NCBI GenBank assembly: GCA_032622095.1
Contig: CP136061.1
Location: 238,564,609-238,628,608 of the forward strand
DNA length: 64,000 nt
Reading direction: 5' to 3'
From: Siphonodentalium dalli
Taxonomy: Eukaryota > Mollusca > Scaphopoda > Gadilida > Siphonodentaliidae
The notes under the pieces are model-generated. The model was given only the letters and a program-made list of their open reading frames with translations. It had not been told where the DNA came from and did no database searches. Both the position numbers and the translations under genes were made by a program. Shown here in pieces: positions 23,612-34,369 of the stretch. Each line of letters opens with the position of its first letter. Position 1 is the stretch's first letter.

Positions 23612-23965
23612 GGAGTTTGGGGAACGGACCCGGGAGAATTTGGAAGGGCAAAGCCCCCCCCCCCCCCCACTACAACCCACTATGGAGATTTTGGATGAGG
23701 TCATGGGAATGGGATACATCGCACATGACGGGATGAACGTGAAATGAAAGTTTTTTTTCTTTACTTTCTTTCTGTTTTCTGTTGATGTTGCTATTGGAAG
23801 TGATGACGTAGCCCTAACTGCTTTGGGTTTGGCTATTTCTTATTTAGATTTGGCAATGTCCTCCTGTGCATATCTGAGTATGTCTTCAATCTCGGCCGCC
23901 GAGTAGGAGCCGGTGCTGCTGTTGTTGTTGGTGCTTCTGGTCGTGAATACGATACGGTACGAAAC
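23612..23965 (-). repeat. left arm of inverted coding-fragment pair
   Basis: Reads inversely into 25395-25715. Shared words include CATGACCTCATCCAAAAT, GTGGGTTGTAG, CTTCCAAAT and CTCCCGGGTC. The arm contains the coding fragment at 23840-23992 and a 15-base C run (23654-23668). Confidence 0.65.
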
Positions 23966-23992
23966 TATATATATACTGTCCGTCCTCGTCAT
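23840..23992 (-). pseudogene. coding fragment, C-terminal SYSAAEIEDILRYAQ
   Basis: Fifty codons ending in TAA, with an Asn/Ser/Thr-rich stretch (RSTNNNSSTG) followed by an amphipathic helix-like end (YSAAEIEDILRYAQEDIA). I do not recognise the family. The fragment at 25400-25580 on the other strand encodes a relative (STYSAAEAHDINSALEF), and the 3' flanks also match, which argues that both derive from one real gene or transposon gene. Reading upstream quickly meets a stop, so only the last exon or a truncated piece is present. Confidence 0.4.
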
Positions 23993-24024
23993 TTTTTAGG
24001 GCAAGCCAGTTATTGGCCCATTAA

Positions 24025-24416
24025 CCCTTTACCCAACAGAAGGGCCCTGTGCCAATGCATTCTCTTATATATGCGAGTCGACCATAGGTCGCCTCGCATA
24101 TATAAGAGAATGCATTGGCTTAACACATTAAAAATTATAAAATTGTTAAAGAATGTAAGAAAAAATGGTAAAAAGTGTTAAAAAAAGATTTTTTTTAGGC
24201 CAATGCATTCTCTTATATATGCGAGGCGACCTATGGTCGACTCGCATATATAAGAGAATGCATTGGCACAGGGCATAACTGTAACTATCACAATGTGGTC
24301 AATGAGCCGGTTCCAATGATATCCATATTTGTATGGTTCTATTGAGACAGACCGAAGATATTTTAGGCTGTTGAAGCTTTATTTGGCCGGTTTTGGCCGG
24401 TTTGTTGGGTAAAGGG
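24025..24416. mobile_element. F6 piggyBac-like MITE with double hairpin
   Basis: TTAA on both sides (24021-24024, 24417-24420) and perfect 14-bp terminal inverted repeats CCCTTTACCCAACA. TTAA duplication with CCCTTT ends is the known signature of piggyBac elements. The interior holds two hairpins, each with stem GCCAATGCATTCTCTTATAT, arranged as inverted copies of one another around an AT-rich spacer. Only about five differences from 53307-53697 in roughly 390 bp. No transposase. Confidence 0.92.
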
Positions 24417-24454
24417 TTAACACATCCTTCGGCTTCCGTGAAGCTAGTGGGGTT

Positions 24455-24512
24455 AATGAATTCAGTTGGGGCGAATATCAAACTTTCGTTTGACACCGAA
24501 ACGAGCCCTCCA
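24455..24512 (+). repeat. 60-bp direct repeat, copy 2
   Basis: See 23395-23455. AACTTTCGTTTGACACCGAA and ACGAGCC are shared. Confidence 0.6.
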
Positions 24513-25027
24513 CGTCTGCCTCAATTCTGGTAGACTTCCACAGCCATATATATAGGTTGTCTGGGAACTGTGAAATATTGACGTTGATCGGATTAACCGG
24601 GTTGTCGTTGGCGTCGATGAGATATAGCCGGGGGGCTTATGGTGTGGATCATTAAGGGTGACATGAGCCTTATTACGCCCTCTGTGTGTATACTGCCTGC
24701 CTGTTCTGTTATCATGATAGGAAGGATTGGGATATCTCGCACAACAACACATTTCAGCTTTCACACGATGCTAGTTATTTTAGGAGATTGTAGTAGAACG
24801 AGAGTAATGTCCTATTCCCCTATTCCCGTAATTTAATTTCGGTAAATATACAACAAACTGATGTATTACGCCAAATATTACGACAAATAAAAAAAGCGGA
24901 ACGATCGCAAACAGGTAACGGAAACAACTTTGATAAGAAAGGATTAATCAACAATGTCTGATGTTGCATGGTCTATACCATGCAAATACATATTACTCAG
25001 ACGCCTTCAATTTACTGAAGCTTAAAT
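24513..25027. other. no gene seen
   Basis: Includes AACAACACATTTCAGCTTT (24743), similar to 12430. A 100-codon minus-strand frame (24462-24764) overlaps the repeat and is not recognised. Confidence 0.35.
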
Positions 25028-25580
25028 GTGCATGCAGGACCCTCTGTTGAATGTAACCCGGTTGTTGCATGGAGACCACCAGCAACATGGGGATCGAGGA
25101 GAGAGGAGGCGGAGAAAGAAGAAGACCCCCCCCCCCCTTCAGAAGAAGAAGGGACGCGGACAGGAGGGCCGACGACATCACCCCCAGACGCATGCAGGGA
25201 CGCCGTTGACATCCCGGATGTTCCTGCCGTCGTCATCGAGACATCGAGACTTCGAAGTGAGGCTGGACTCACCATCAGAACATGCAGCATCACTCCCGTA
25301 GGAGACCTGATTACATCCCGAAGACGCCGCGGATTACATCGGCCCGGAGTCCTCGGTCAGCTCCATCAACACTAACAACTCCATGCACCAGCAGCAGAGG
25401 ATCCACATATTCTGCTGCTGAGGCCCATGACATCAACTCGGCGCTGGAGTTTATACCTAACTCCGAAGGGCTAAGAGCAAGATTTGAAGCACAACTGATT
25501 CCAGCAGTCTCCAGCATTCCACCGACAACAGCATCCAAATTAAGAACAAGAAAAAGACAAAGTAATGACAAAAACAAATT
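25028..25580 (+). pseudogene. decayed coding relic, SAAEAHD region
   Basis: The region is GC-richer than its neighbours and reads as protein-like sequence in shifting frames: a Pro/Glu-rich part (25100-25200), an acidic Ser/Asn/Gln-rich part (DAADYIGPESSVSSINTN, frame change near 25318), then YSAAEAHDINSALEF and a basic end (KLRTRKRQ). At least two frame changes and a 12-base C run (25126-25137) break it. The family is not recognised. It is the inverted relative of the fragment at 23840-23992. Confidence 0.4.
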
Positions 25581-25715
25581 ATATCATTTTCACCTTCATC
25601 TCACAATGTCATGTGCTATGTAACGTCATATCCATGACCCCACCCAAAATTTCAAAGTGGGTTGTAGGGGAGGGGTTCCGCCCCTTCCAAATCCTCCCGG
25701 GTCACTCCCAAATCC
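25395..25715 (+). repeat. right arm of inverted coding-fragment pair
   Basis: Inverted match to 23612-23965. After the coding part it holds GTGGGTTGTAGGGGAGGGGT and TCCCGGGTCACTCCC. The local GGGG-TTCCG-CCCC forms a small hairpin. Confidence 0.6.
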
Positions 25716-25861
25716 CCAATAAAGAAAGCGTTACCATTTCTGACTGGTTTTCTTGTCATTTCTGTGTGGATGTATATGTACTGTACTTAGGGGGACGAAG
25801 GTTATACTTCAATTCCTTATTCGAAAAATTTATATTTCGCTCAAATAAATTTAATGGTGTT

Positions 25862-26040
25862 GTGGGGTGGCCCCAAGACGCTCTATCCACACCGATCCAA
25901 ACTGCATGGCTACCATGCATCCAGATGCATGTGTTAAAATATAGGGGACACATGTCATTAGTTCCCCCTTGATCGATTTAGGTCAAACAAAGGGTGCTAC
26001 ATGGTAACGTATTATAAGGGTGTTACAGGGTAACGTATTA
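25862..26040 (+). repeat. relative of the 5143 tandem repeat
   Basis: CACACCGATCCAAACTGCAT and GATCGATTTAGGTCAAACAAAGGGTG-type words match 5330-5370 and 5285-5312. Confidence 0.5.
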
Positions 26041-26679
26041 TATAAATTTCGATGCGTTTGATAAAGTGGCGTGCTCATTTTAAATTTTGATTTTTTTTTT
26101 TAATATATATTTTTACTCGTTTTTAACGACATGCCAATGTGGGTCACATCAGCCGTTTATTCACACATATGCACCTGCTCTATGTATGATCATTCTAATT
26201 GTTGTTACCTCACTTTACGTTCCGGAACTCCAAGTCACTTCCACGTTTAGGTATATTACAACCGGATGCGAAATATTTGTTTCAGAAATCCCAAAAGCAA
26301 GACTTTAATTTGAACGATTTTAATCCTAAATTGGTATATATGTGTACATTAACATATCCGGGCCTACATCTTTGTTTCATTGTAAAATGTTAAAAACAAG
26401 ATATTTATTGTTGCCCCTCTATAAACAAAAACATCGAAACGTTATTAAATAAATGGATGGACAAGGGTTACCATGGGTTGCACATCAAATATGGCCTGGT
26501 CTAGTTGTTTTTCTGGAAAAAGGTGAACCACTTACATATGTTTAGGTTATCACTCTAACGATCTTAATGATCAAGGGTTGTGTATCGAAGATGGGGCTCG
26601 TCGAGTTTATATGATTTTGTATTGCCTAAAAGAGTAACTGTCAGAAAGGAATTAAAAACTATTAACATTTGTACGGGCG
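26041..26679. other. no gene seen
   Basis: AT-rich; only short unrecognised frames. Confidence 0.4.
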
Positions 26680-26990
26680 GCCATTTGGTCTAAAATACGT
26701 CAAATTAAAATCAATAGGTATTCAGTAATAATCAATAAGTTAATAAAAGTCGTTTCAAAATCAAAATACTTCCAGTAAAAATTAATAGATATAAAATAAA
26801 AATCAGTAATTCAATTCCAAAATTAATAGAAGTAGTTTCATAATAAAAATACGTCAAATAAAAATTGATATATGGCAACTAACAAGCAATAAGTCAATTC
26901 TAAGTTAATAGAAGTCGTTTCAAAATCAAAATACGTGAAGTGAAAATTAATATATGTCTAATAGCAATCAATAAGTCAATTCCAAATATG
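26680..26990. repeat. degenerate AATCAATAAGTCAATTCC minisatellite
   Basis: Three to four loose copies of a unit of about 90 bp with AATCAATAAGTCAATTCCAA, AATAGAAGTCGTTTCAAAAT and ATACGTCAAATAAAAATTAA. Related to 17210-17880. Confidence 0.65.
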
Positions 26991-28075
26991 GTGTGCGAAT
27001 TTATAGACTACACATCCCATATAAAACGGGCGTACCCTTGTAAATTCCAAATAAAGGCATGATGTACCCCACTTTACTCTCGTAAAATGCTGGTGAAACA
27101 GGACATACGTGTAAATCAGACCATAATGTATCAATCAATTCTTATGGAAAACGCTCTTTAAATGTTTGTATTATTTTTTTATTTTCTGAATATATCAATT
27201 ATTTAGTCAATATATATTTCTTCGAGAAAGAAAAAAAGCTCTTTAAAATGATGCTTTTGCTTCAAACGTCGTCAGTTACTTGAAAACGTGGCAATACAAC
27301 CATGGTGCTTTTTATATGGGTTGGTTCCTGTCAAAAATAGATTTTGAGAATAACTGAGTTCTATATTCCCTAGTATTAATGTTATGTGGCAGCTAATAAC
27401 ACATCTTTTGATTTCGATTGAGTTAAGGTAATGCCATACACTAATATACAAGTAATATACATGTAAGAAGAATGATAGTATGAATCTTAATCTGACAAAA
27501 GTCTTGTATGTTCAGCAGTTCATACTTACACTATACCGATCCTACGAAACGTATTTTAACCAGAGAAATAATTTAGGTGGGTTGGGTTTTTGTATAGTGG
27601 TCACCTTAGATCGCTGTTTTCTCGACTATTAGTGGCTCTTATGGCAGTTGGCCAATACGGAAACGTTCATGAATTATTTTAGCTCACACTCATCAGTATG
27701 GTGTTAACGTGTTATCATTCTGTTAAAATCAGACTGTTTTCAGTGGGAGACAATGTTCAGAAACCATACCCAGGCATTTTGTGTAGCGTTTTTCTCAGAC
27801 ATAAAAACTAAGGGAGGGGCGAAGAAGCGTGCATATGTTGGCACTAATATCACCCTACAGGACTGTGGACCGTTTATTGTAATTAATATGATAATTACCT
27901 GCCCATGTAGATATTAGTGACTGTTTAAGTCTCGGTCGCTCGAAAAAATGGCGATTTGACCGCCAAAGCAGTGCAGCACCAGTCACTCCAGCACATCGGA
28001 CATACACCCGCCACAGCGCAGACACGATTGGTCTGTGTGAATATACAGTTGTCGTCCGCAGTTGAGGGAGACAAT
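26991..28075. other. no gene supported
   Basis: AT-rich to 27850, then a more GC-balanced part (27880-28240) with overlapping frames on both strands (92-94 codons) and no recognisable motif. Confidence 0.4.
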
Positions 28076-28168
28076 GAGATTTGTCACCTGCTCGAGAGCG
28101 GAATTTCTCCCGAGGAACATATAGCTCCAAGGGAGACAATCCGTTCTCAAGCGGGTGACAAATCGCAA
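28076..28168. repeat. hairpin GAGATTTGTCACCTGCTC
   Basis: Arm GATTTGTCACCTGCTCGAGA pairs with TCTCAAGCGGGTGACAAATC with few mismatches; the loop is about 40 bases. Confidence 0.65.
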
Positions 28169-28327
28169 CCTAAGTTCCAATCTGTCCTAAGTGCACTTTT
28201 TGTGATTTTGAGTAAATCGATTTTTAAAGTTTGAACTGTTGCTATGATCACACTGCTTGGTCCATAGTGGGTATTCTGATATAATTGGATAGATAAATGT
28301 CTTATATATAGCTAGCATATAAATTAA

Positions 28328-28810
28328 AGGCCCACTTAATTTTCGAATGCCCAGATAACATTATACACAACATATTCCATATTATATACCTTTTGGAAGA
28401 GGAACCAAAAAAATATATATTCCACCAGAATATGGAACCGCTGTAGCCTAGGAGTGTCCACTAAGTGATAGAGATTCTTAGATTAATTCCAAGACTCCCC
28501 CTTCCTTGTCAACCCACAATGCATCATAATTCAAACTAAGAGATAGAGTTATTCCCCTTCCGTTGAGAATAATAAAGTTTACAGTACAGTCTGTATCAAA
28601 AGTAAACACAATAGACCCCGTTACCTTGACAAAAACAACAATTTCCCAGTTTATTAAACCGGATAAGTTGACAATACAATGTTTTGCAGCTTCCTCTTTC
28701 AAATGGTATATAATATGGAATATGTTGTATATAAGGTGATCTGGGGTGGTATATAATATGGAATATGTTGTATATAAGGTGATCTGGTGATTCGAAAATT
28801 AAGTGGGCCT
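28328..28810. mobile_element. F1 MITE, full length, TTAA both ends
   Basis: TTAA 28324-28327 and 28811-28814; terminal motifs AGGCCCACTTAATTTTCGAA and TTCGAAAATTAAGTGGGCCT. It carries a private tandem duplication of about 41 bp (GGTATATAATATGGAATATG..., 28706-28790). Confidence 0.9.
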
Positions 28811-28814
28811 TTAA

Positions 28815-29054
28815 CACGAATTCACAAATAACTATATTTGCATCCAATTTGTTAAGAAAAGCAATGGGGTACGATATTTTGCACTTAGAACATGTCGATT
28901 TTTTGTCGACTATCTCAGATCCATTTTGTTCTATTTCAACATTGGCAACTTTCTGAACCAGTGTGCGTTATGCGACTTCTTGCCACAATGGCACAATATG
29001 GATCTAAAGTATATATGACAAAAAACCGACACCGTTTCGTATTTAAACAATATA
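28815..29054. other. no gene seen
   Basis: AT-rich spacer; a left F3 arm is not recognisable here. Confidence 0.4.
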
Positions 29055-29306
29055 GACAGGACATGAAACAAAAATAGTAACCACTTGATTTTCAAGTTGT
29101 CCATCTTACAACCACAATTTGTCCGTGATTTGTCCGTTTGAGCACGTCGAAGTGGACCACATCTCCAAAAAGTAGCACATTTCAAAAATCGATACCTGAT
29201 CACTCTGAGCTTTGAAGGGTGGGTTCTTCCACTCGAATAAAATATTTTCTTACCCCCGAAACCAAAGAAATAGTAATTTAGGGGTGCTTAATCGGATTGA
29301 GTACCT
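29055..29306 (-). mobile_element. F3 MITE, right half only
   Basis: CACTTGATTTTCAAGTTGTC through CGGATTGAGTACCT to TTAA (29307-29310), matching the right arm at 6355-6582. The left arm is missing, so it no longer folds. Confidence 0.75.
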
Positions 29307-29310
29307 TTAA

Positions 29311-29814
29311 GAAAACGGATCCGTTGATGCGATCGAAGATGGTCAGAGTCCTGTTACTTCGGCTTTGTGTATATATATGTGCCCATCATATGCTGTATGC
29401 AACAAGTGTGTGTGCCGCATCGGGTGACAGCACACCTCTTGTTTGATACCAATTTGTAGGCTCCAGAATGTAAAGTGATATGTGTACTGTATTGACATTT
29501 TACAGTTGGGTGAAAATGAAGTGCGTTTTATTATTAACTAGGCTACCCTAGATCTACAAGTTTCACAATATGCAGCGACGGACATTGAATTAACAATAGC
29601 ATATCTCATTTCAAAGAACGACCGTAGCGATTTGTGGATCACTGAGTTTGTTTTAAAAGATGTTTTTATGCAGACAATACACTGGACAATACATCATCTA
29701 TTATATATTTTCAAATTTCAAAATACCAAAAAAGCATGGCGATCGCCATGTAAACCTAAATATATGTATCTTACATGCATTATTTGTCTGTTTTTGTGTT
29801 TTTAATGCTTATGT
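29311..29814. other. no gene seen
   Basis: No recognisable feature. GATCCGTTGATG-GATCGAAGATGG at 29318 recurs at 30351. Confidence 0.4.
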
Positions 29815-29818
29815 TTAA

Positions 29819-30231
29819 AGGTACTCAATCCGATCAGGCGCTCCTAAATTACTATTTCCTTGGCTTCGGGGGTAAAACATATTTGATTCGAGCCGAGGAA
29901 CCTACCATCAAAGCTCAGAGTGATCAGACGTCGATTTTTGAAGTTTGTTATTTCAATTGTTTGTGGGCCAGAAACACGTGTTCAAACGGACGGTCTTGCA
30001 GATAAAGATGGATAACTCTAAAATCAAATGTTTATTATTACCACTTGGTTTTAGAGTTATCCATCTTTATCTGCAAGACCGTCCGTTTGACCTCGTGTTT
30101 CTGGCCCACAAACAATTGAAATAACAAACTTCAAAAATCGATATCTGATCACTCTGAGCTTTGATGGGTAGGTTCCTCGACCGAAGCCAAATAAATAGTA
30201 ATTTATGAGCGTCTGATCGGATTGAGTACCT
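29819..30231. mobile_element. F3 foldback MITE, best-preserved copy
   Basis: TTAA 29815-29818 and 30232-30235; ends AGGTACTCAATCCGATCAG and CTGATCGGATTGAGTACCT. The arms are almost perfect complements over about 190 bp, meeting near 30030-30045. Confidence 0.9.
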
Positions 30232-30399
30232 TTAATGTGGATCATTAAGTTGATTAACCAAGTTAGCTAAATTGTCCGAATCATGGGTCATCATATCTCA
30301 ATCTCAATATAGGGTGGACATATTCAGTACAAGGACAGCTTTAAACAATGATCCGTTGATGTGATCGAAGATGGTAGTACGGTGGCTGGATGAGGACAT

Positions 30400-30653
30400 G
30401 GGAAATTTTATTTTTATCTCGTTTAAACGAGATAACTATCTCGTTTAAATGAGATAGCGGGTGGGAAATTTTATTTTTATCTCGCTTAAACGAGATAACT
30501 ATCTCGTTTAAACGAGATAGCAGGTGGGAAATTTTATTTTGATCTCGTTTAAACGAGATAACTTATCTTGTTTAAACGAGATAGCAGGTGGGAAATTTTA
30601 TTTTTATCTCGTTTAAACGAGATAACTTATCTCGTTTAAACGAGATAGCAGGT
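30400..30653. repeat. 63-bp tandem repeat of paired palindromes, 4 copies
   Basis: Units start at 30400, 30463, 30526 and 30590 (GGGAAATTTTATTTT). Each carries two copies of the 18-bp palindrome ATCTCGTTTAAACGAGAT or a one-base variant, separated by AACT(T). Eight palindromes in about 250 bp. Confidence 0.92.
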
Positions 30654-30740
30654 GGGAAACACAAAAGACCTGTTGGGAAACACAAAATTCAAGCAACGTC
30701 TAAGACCTGTTGGGAAACACAAAATTCAAGCAACGTCACC
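30654..30740 (+). repeat. short tandem duplication
   Basis: GACCTGTTGGGAAACACAAA followed by ATTCAAGCAACGTC occurs twice at about 30667 and 30705, directly after the palindrome array. Confidence 0.8.
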
Positions 30741-31959
30741 CCTTTTTCAAATTGATATCGAGGCAGTCAGGTCGCGCCAGCGACCGCTGCCGCGGGGGCC
30801 TGATGGCTCATAAAAACAACTCTATATATAAGCGCCCGCGGCTACCACTTTATAGCATCAAGGGTAGACTGAGCAAATCGAGACGGGATGCTGGTCCCGC
30901 CAAACTCTCCAGACGGCATCGACATATCAAAACGCATGCGATTCTCGCCTATCGTATCCGTATTTGGACGAGATTGTAAGACCATAGCCTGACCAAACAG
31001 AGAAGTGACTTCCCAAAATAACAGTCCACTTGTCATTGTTTTATATACTATATATATAGACCATAGAGCAAAAGTGAGATAGGTTTAGTACAGTTTGTCT
31101 GAAATCCTGAATGTTCTATAACAATCTTATTTCGAGTAAGACTATATAGTAGTAGATCAATAGTATTATAAACACTGTTTACCCAGTAACACCCCTTAGC
31201 CATCACATTTGCACAACGCAGTACATTTTAGATTGGCTTTAGAACAAGTTGAAGTAACTACCTTACATCGCATGCAAGAAATGGTTTTCCAAATCGAAGA
31301 TGGCAGCCAAAATGGCGACCAAAATTTGAAAACTCGCCTACATTCCTTTCCTTTCTTACGATGGGCGTTATTGTTGGGAGAATTACACCCACAATTACAT
31401 GTTGATATAGAAAATTGATATGAAGTATTCATTTGTGTTTGGCAATTGATACTCACAGTCAAGATGGCGGCTAAACTGGCGGCCAAAAATTGAAAAGAAG
31501 TCGATATTTTCACATACTAATTTCAACTTTTTGTCATAATATCGTTATGTATGACGAAACGGTACAGAAACCATCTATTAATTCCAGTTTAAAACGTCTC
31601 AAAACGCATAACATAGCTCCTATCCTTCAAGAAGGACGAAAACCCACAATTAATAATCGCGATGTGGCATTTCGAAATCCATTCTCCACTAAGCGCCGAC
31701 AATGGCCGTAACCGTATTGCGCCGAATATTCGTATCAGAACAATTACCTGATAACAGATTCTGAGCCCCTCTAATCATAACATTTCAAACAATTCATATT
31801 CTGGTGTCTAGATTACGATTTTAATATTTGCTAAATATGGGACTTGTGCGTCATACGGTCGATTAGTATACCAGAAGGTGATCTCTATGTATGTCTTTCT
31901 CATACCCAATGGGGCTAACCACAAGTACACATGTCACTTCTGAATAGATGGTTTTCCAA
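30741..31959. other. no gene supported
   Basis: AAGATGGCAGCC (31298) and AAGATGGCGGCT (31461) boxes and an ATTTTCACATACTAATTTC-like stretch are reminiscent of the foldback arm at 33300-33400. Frames up to 105 codons, none recognised. Confidence 0.4.
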
Positions 31960-32640
31960 CTTACAAACTTAGCGAACGCATTAGCAAACTACGTGGGCAA
32001 CTTCGGCAGTGTTTCGAAGGTTGATAGCTGTCTCATACTCTTGGAGAAATGCCTATCTACTAAGGAGAAGACCATAATGTACCGACTACCCACATGTTTT
32101 GGCCATGGCCGTAAGCTATCTGTGTGACGTTCCGCGGTCGTCTCGTCGAAGAGCTCCCAACAGAGAAGAAAAACACTCGCGGTGCTAGCTTATGGACATG
32201 CGCCATGATAGTGGGAATGCAATGGGGCCACGGTATACACCATCCTTACACCAGGTGAATGTTTCATATAAAGAATGTCATTCGTATCGGTGTTTTTGGT
32301 GTGGTAAAATTGTAATTCCACATCCGTTTCGAAGCCGTTCTAAATCAACTGGGCAAGACGTATAATTTTGTCTGGATAATACTATGCTAGCCTCCCCCAG
32401 AACGGTCGGATGGTCCAAGGGATGATGTATTTATAGAATGAAGGAATGTGTTGCTGTTATCTTCCTCTCTCGGGGTTAGTGTCAGTATGTGGGCGGTATT
32501 ACTCAAGAAAATGTCAGGAACTGTGGTGCATTTATTTTTAGTCTCCACGGCAATGACCGTGAACGTGGGGGAAACCCTTCAAGGATCGAATGTGACCTTT
32601 ATGATCATACAGGATAACTTTAGAATATGGTAGTTAATAT
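31960..32640 (+). pseudogene. decayed coding-like relic, left arm
   Basis: Protein-like reading in shifting frames, for example LANALANYVGNFGSVSKVDS... (from about 31971), broken by a stop near 32125, then NTRGASLWTCAMIVGMQWGHG (about 32168) and EAVLNQLGKTY (about 32330). I do not recognise the family. From 32150 on it is an inverted, diverged copy of 33095-32660, which preserves KTRGASLWTCVMIVEM and KAVLNQLDQA. The shared residues suggest former coding sequence. Confidence 0.4.
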
Positions 32641-32659
32641 GCCTCATGCAGGCAAATGG

Positions 32660-33100
32660 TCGGAATAGTGATGTTTCCAAGATACTCAACGTATGTTGAA
32701 CTGATTGCAATATATCATCAACGTAGCAGTTCTCAGACTGTTCTTTGCGTTAACCATTTCACCCTTGTGTTTATAGCATTCGTACTTTCTTGAACCACAC
32801 CACCACCACCAGCGTGAGTATGACATATCAACCAACTATCAAAGACATCGTCTTTAGGACTACACCCCAGTCTGGTGGGGATTATATGGTAGTATCCAAT
32901 GGTACACGCCTGGTCCAGTTGATTAAGAACAGCTTTCAACCAGATAGAAAGATACAATCTTAGCATACACGGAAAGCAAAGCCACGCATGAGATCTTGTC
33001 TGAGTCTAAAACATACCCAAAGAATGGTCCAATTTCATTTCCACTATCATGACACATGTCCACAAACTAGCACCGCGAGTTTTGTTATCATCTGCTTGGA
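32660..33100 (-). pseudogene. decayed coding-like relic, right arm
   Basis: Minus-strand counterpart of 32150-32640. Includes an open stretch at 32733-32966 with KAVLNQLDQACTIGYYHI. AACTCGCGGTGCTAGTTTGTGG matches the left arm AACACTCGCGGTGCTAGCTT. It abuts the giant inverted repeat that begins at 33105. Confidence 0.4.
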
Positions 33101-33104
33101 TTTT

Positions 33105-34360
33105 CTTCAACTTTTAAGCAATGTTAACAAGAAAAAAACGTGTCCGTGTAGACTCTAGACAAAATGGCGTCCATCATGGCCGCCGTTTTTCAGCCCAGAC
33201 CCTAAGTCAGTTTATGCAAATTATAGCGGGAAAATCTTGTAAAATGTATACAAATGTATATATTTTCGTGAAGCTGAGACATGACACATTTTTGAGCCAA
33301 AATTTAAACTCACCATCCAAGATGGCCGCCAAAATGGCCACCGGAAGTTGAAAATATAACATTTTTTCACAAATGTCTTCTAGATCAATTCATGCTGTTT
33401 GGAACTGGTTGAGTAATGCAACTTTATTTTGTGTTTTGTATATTAACTGATCATTGGAGCAACGAAATATGCAATTATTGGGGTCCTAACCCCTTCCGAT
33501 CCCTCAAAAATTCGATTTTACATAATGCGGTATAAAATTTCACAATTGGGATTCTAGTCATATTTCAACAAGAAATGAACAGAACTTTGTAATTTAAGTG
33601 AGGCATATCATTAACTATTAATATTCCAAATCACTGGAACCAAAATTCTTACTTTGGCTCAAAATGGCTGCCAATATGGCCACCAAAATATGGAAAATGG
33701 TAAATATTACACCAGCGTGTCCTGCAATCGCTTACAAGTTGTGGTTGATGTATAAAATTGGCTATTCTGCATTCTATGCATTGAATACTAACATGTCTGA
33801 TGCACCATGGTTAATTGTTACTATTGTCACCCCTGACATCGTCAAAAATATTGGACTTTTCTCTCAAAAACTTGACATAAATATGGGCAAAAATTCACTT
33901 TTCATGTTTGGACCATTTTTTCAGGTAAAATATAACTATCTTTGGATTGAAAGGTGTTTATTGTTTTGGTCTATTTTAAATGTATCACACTACAGTGTTT
34001 ATAGACTGAATTGCTCAAGATGGCTTCCAAAATGGCAACCAAATTTGTAGAATGTTAATTTTTTACATATATCCCGAACATTCTCTGCATTTTCCGAAAA
34101 GGTAGCATATTGTGACTCACTTGGTTATTATACATGTTATTTAATTAACTGACAACTACATGTTCTATTCTGGTTGTCTCAGTTCCTTTTGGAGCATGAC
34201 AAATTCATTTTAAAGTATGCAATTTTGCTGAGAACCTCTTTTGTAATTTTGGCCACATTTATTGAAAGGAAATGGGCAGAACTTTGATACAGAACTGAGA
34301 TGGATCATAATCTTTTAAGCTATTCTGGTCCATTATGATAAAAAAAAATGTCGACATGAT
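33105..34360 (+). repeat. left arm of giant inverted repeat
   Basis: Contains three AAGATGGC(C/G)GCC-AAAATGGCNNCC boxes (33319, 33660, 34018). The part 33193-33574 has no partner in the right arm, where the junction lies in TTCTGAAAAACGG. A 128-codon frame (33664-34050) spans the boxes; the right arm has an equivalent shorter frame. I consider these fortuitous. Confidence 0.8.
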
Positions 34361-34369
34361 ACAGTGTGG

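Noticed and set aside
32448-32633. Small secreted protein with a signal-peptide-like start
   Set aside because: Lies inside the decayed inverted pair; the hydrophobic start is short and has no support.
33664-34050. 128-codon frame in the left foldback arm as a protein
   Set aside because: The counterpart in the right arm is broken differently, and the frame consists of repeat boxes (AAAATGGCNNCC).
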